A stretch of DNA of 15,782 nucleotides from an uncultured Ruminococcus sp. Its GTDB lineage: Bacteria; Bacillota; Clostridia; Oscillospirales; Ruminococcaceae. The position numbers and the translations under genes were made by a program. This document shows positions 13,849 through 15,782 of the stretch, one piece after another. The first letter of the stretch is position 1. Each line of letters starts with the position of its first letter. The stretch spans positions 1 to 15,782 of the forward strand of contig CAMNMO010000020.1 in assembly GCA_946544695.1 (NCBI GenBank), in the 5' to 3' direction. The notes beneath the pieces are model-generated. The model was not told the origin of the DNA and ran no database searches. It saw only the letters and a program-made list of their open reading frames with translations.

Positions 13849-15384
13849 TTACTTATACAGATACATCACCGTAGTACCCGACATACCGCCCTTCATAGGC
13901 AGCAGCCAGCCGTTTTCACAGAGTGTCTGCATTACCTGCCCTGCCTCACGGTAGGAAAGCAGCTGTGCCATTTTGCCCACATAATCAGCAAGGTGCTGAG
14001 GTGTGTGGGCAAACAGTGCTCTCCTGATATTCCCTATGCGTGAGATCACGCTGTCGCAGATAGCTTGGGCTAAACCACGAATGCTGTTATTGAGCACATC
14101 TCCCTGCTCTTTGGTAAGGCATGGGAAGTTCGGCTTTATGCCCTCATTGGTCTTTACCGCAAGCCCCAGCTCCAAAAGCTCGGAGCAGACGAGCTTTTCG
14201 TTGTCTGTCTGCGGCTGACGTGAAAGCAGCGTGACAAGCATATCCGCCCTTGTATCTGTCACTCTCCGGTGCAGCCTGTCGCCGTTTATAAGCACGTCCC
14301 AGAAAAATATCATGCCTTCGCTGCTCCACCTTGCAGAAGTACCAACGCTGTAAGGGTCGCTTGTATTTTTCTCCACAAAAAAGCGGAAGCATTTCTCACC
14401 GAACACATCTGTCGGGAAATCAAGGGGCATATCGCCCTGTGCCATGTCGATATATGCAAGGTGCAATATCAGCGACATAAGCATCCATTTGAGCGTGTTG
14501 TCGGGCGCATCGCTGCCGTAAAAACCGAGTGAGCGAACATTGCTCATTTGAGCGTCGATCTCATTCGATATCAGCTTTGAAATGTCCGATACGGCTGTTT
14601 TGTTTGACTTTTCGATCTCGGCAAAAATATCGTTTGTGATGATCGGCACATTGGTCTGATAAAAGCCGTTTTTCACATTCAGCAGATCGTATTCGGTAAG
14701 CTTTTTCAGCTCGTCCTCAAGATACGCCGTCGGAACACCCAGCTGCAAGGCGATCTGCTCCTCGGTCTGCTTGTCATAGTAGCAGCACATCAGTATGTTA
14801 TGCCCCAGTTTGTCGTCCGTTCCGTGATAGTTGTTGGTCGTTCCCCAGAATGCAAGTGACAGCTCGACGGGGTCGTAGCTCAACCTTCCAAAATCTCTTT
14901 CCATAACAGTACCCTCCCTGATCTTCTTTCTTGACTGAAAGAGAAGATATTTGACCATGCTCTGCGTTATACCGAAGCGCTCGGATATCTCTCTTACCGA
15001 CATTCCGTCAACGTAGTAAGCCACCATAGCCTTGCGGTAGTTGGAGTTTAAAAGCGACAGCTCTCTTGTGATAAGCCTTAGCTGCTCGTTTTCCCGAGCC
15101 TGTTCTTCAAGTGCCTCCCAGCTGCCGTCTGATATAGTATCGTCAAGCTCGGCAGTTTCACGGCGGCTGCGGTACCAACCTTTGAGGATATTATCAGCAG
15201 TCCGCCACACAAAGGCATAGAAGGCTTTTTCGTTTGCAAAGTTATGCTCGCCCTTGCAGCTTATGAGCAGTACCTCCTGTGCCAAGTCCTCGGCATCGTG
15301 GTACGAACCTGTGCGTGAAAGGCAGTAGCGGAACATCGACTTTGACATCATCTCTATCTGCTCATGGTATTCTTCAGCGGTCAA
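13849..15384 (-). CDS. ECF-like sigma factor with large C-terminal extension
   Basis: A 511-residue protein, about three times the length of a normal ECF factor. Residues about 15-78 are sigma region 2 (SRTGSYHDAEDLAQEVLLIS, then FVWRTADNILKGWYRSRR) and about 108-158 region 4 (HTH: DGMSVREISERFGITQSMVK, then YLLFQSRKKI). After a linker, about 195-250 looks like a winged-helix segment (QTEEQIALQLGVPTAYLEDE, then LKKLTEYDLLNVKNG). The last 260 residues are mixed helices with no motif I can name and no membrane segment. Such ends in long ECF groups are thought to replace an anti-sigma factor as the control module. The TTG at 15384 is chosen because AAAGAGGTGA sits six bases before it; GTG at 15393 is the alternative. 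Its own strong promoter lies upstream. Confidence 0.88.
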   Translation of the reverse strand: MTAEEYHEQIEMMSKSMFRYCLSRTGSYHDAEDLAQEVLLISCKGEHNFANEKAFYAFVWRTADNILKGWYRSRRETAELDDTISDGSWEALEEQARENEQLRLITRELSLLNSNYRKAMVAYYVDGMSVREISERFGITQSMVKYLLFQSRKKIREGTVMERDFGRLSYDPVELSLAFWGTTNNYHGTDDKLGHNILMCCYYDKQTEEQIALQLGVPTAYLEDELKKLTEYDLLNVKNGFYQTNVPIITNDIFAEIEKSNKTAVSDISKLISNEIDAQMSNVRSLGFYGSDAPDNTLKWMLMSLILHLAYIDMAQGDMPLDFPTDVFGEKCFRFFVEKNTSDPYSVGTSARWSSEGMIFFWDVLINGDRLHRRVTDTRADMLVTLLSRQPQTDNEKLVCSELLELGLAVKTNEGIKPNFPCLTKEQGDVLNNSIRGLAQAICDSVISRIGNIRRALFAHTPQHLADYVGKMAQLLSYREAGQVMQTLCENGWLLPMKGGMSGTTVMYLYK

Positions 15385-15483
15385 ATAGCTCACCTCTTTC
15401 GTTATCTCTTAGAAGCTTCTGTCTGTATAATGCAGAAGTCCGCAGTTGGTTAGGGGGAGGGAAAAAAATTTTTTTCTGAGATA

Positions 15484-15512
15484 ATTATAGCAGATATTGC
15501 GAGCCTTGACAA
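15484..15512 (-). promoter_or_regulatory. Strong promoter of the long sigma factor gene
   Basis: Reading leftward: TTGTCA (15512-15507), 17 bp, TATAAT (15489-15484) preceded by TGC. Transcription would start near 15477, at the edge of a 16-bp palindrome GAAAAAAATTTTTTTC (15461-15476), leaving a leader of about 90 nt with a hairpin CTTCTG/CAGAAG (15416-15438). Confidence 0.85.
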
Positions 15513-15553
15513 GAATAATGCGGCACAGCCACAGCATTATATCCGTACATCAT
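15485..15553 (-). CDS. Possible 22-residue leader or signal peptide ORF
   Basis: A short frame starting at ATG-ATG (15553-15548) with a perfect AAGGAGG (15564-15558) four bases before the first and seven before the second ATG. It encodes MMYGYNAVAVPHYSCQGSQY plus LL; the stop lies inside the -10 of the downstream sigma gene promoter. It has one Cys, three Tyr and no membrane helix or signal peptide. A candidate promoter (TGGACT, 18 bp, TATACT) lies 20 bp upstream. It could be a leader peptide, a small effector for the long sigma factor, or a chance frame; only the ribosome binding site and promoter argue for it. No family is recognised. Confidence 0.4.
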   Translation of the reverse strand: MMYGYNAVAVPHYSCQGSQYLL

Positions 15554-15582
15554 ACCGCCTCCTTATCTTCTGTGTTTGGTAT

Positions 15583-15626
15583 AGTATAGTGCGCAATGAT
15601 GCTAAAAGTCCAGCCGCATTGCGCAC
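15583..15626 (-). promoter_or_regulatory. Candidate promoter embedded in a 10-bp inverted repeat
   Basis: Reading leftward: TGGACT (15612-15607), 18 bp, TATACT (15588-15583). The arms GTGCGCAATG (15589-15598) and CATTGCGCAC (15617-15626) are perfect complements; the first abuts the -10 and the -35 lies between them. The repeat could be an operator, or a hairpin if transcribed. Confidence 0.5.
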
Positions 15627-15678
15627 GAACTTTAGGTCGAATTTCAGTTTCCCCCGGTGTAATTTGCACTGGAAAAAT

Positions 15679-15710
15679 GAAAAAAGCATCAAGTATAGCC
15701 CTTGATGCTT
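15679..15710 (-). terminator. Intrinsic terminator of the gene at the right edge
   Basis: AAGCATCAAG (15684-15693) pairs perfectly with CTTGATGCTT (15701-15710) and on the leftward transcript is followed by TTTTTT. It lies about ten bases after the TAA at 15722-15720. Confidence 0.9.
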
Positions 15711-15719
15711 GAATAGTTT

Positions 15720-15782
15720 TTATAATGCTTTTTCCAGTTTCAGCAATTCTATCTTTCTATCAAGACCTCCTGCGTATCCGGT
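15720..15782 (-). CDS. C-terminal end of an unidentified leftward gene
   Basis: The frame is open from the right edge to a TAA at 15722-15720, giving the last 20 residues TGYAGGLDRKIELLKLEKAL. The Leu/Lys/Glu heptad-like end suggests a helix or coiled coil. A strong leftward terminator follows at once, which supports a real gene end. Too little remains to name a family. Confidence 0.6.
   Translation of the reverse strand, partial: TGYAGGLDRKIELLKLEKAL

Overview
The window looks like a piece of a chromosome from a Gram-positive, low-to-mid GC Clostridia bacterium, most like Ruminococcus or another Oscillospiraceae. The reasons are strong AGGAGG-type ribosome binding sites, sigma-A promoters often with an extended -10 TG, endospore genes yabP and yabQ, a BspA-like leucine-rich-repeat secreted protein, several ECF sigma factors and frequent GTG/TTG starts. 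The species is an inference. No rRNA, tRNA, CRISPR array, transposase or phage gene was seen.

Layout: (1) 1-3514, minus: a very large secreted LRR_5/BspA-like protein, cut by the left edge inside a tandem 18-bp repeat, with its own promoter near 3600-3626. (2) 3908-4482, plus: yabP-yabQ, a two-gene sporulation operon with overlapping stop and start. (3) 7775 down to 4521, minus: an operon of a degenerate MBOAT membrane protein, a single-pass membrane protein with an acidic/Thr-rich outer tail, and a YtqA/YhcC-family radical SAM enzyme, ending in a terminator at 4480-4512. (4) 8184-10400, plus: an NAD-dependent epimerase-like SDR and a 12-TM MFS transporter, separated by a terminator and probably transcribed separately. 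(5) 11477 down to 10608, minus: two paralogous small membrane proteins resembling DUF6442 and a small XRE-type repressor, driven by a perfect TTGACA-17-TATAAT promoter with three related operator-like inverted repeats. (6) 11655-11908: two leftward terminators and a possible small RNA. (7) 13571 down to 11968, minus: an ECF sigma factor overlapping a membrane-anchored DUF4179-like anti-sigma candidate. (8) 15384 down to 13849, minus: a second ECF-type sigma factor carrying an uncharacterised C-terminal extension of about 350 residues, preceded by a possible 22-codon ORF with its own ribosome binding site and promoter. (9) The right edge holds the last 20 codons of a leftward gene and its terminator.

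Most of the window is housekeeping and regulation, and no complete novel defence or biosynthetic system can be shown. The parts least explained by known families are the MBOAT homologue lacking both conserved histidines and its acidic partner, the sigma factor with a large sensor-like extension plus upstream micro-ORF, and the three-operator XRE/membrane-protein module. Function names come from remembered family motifs; no database search was run.
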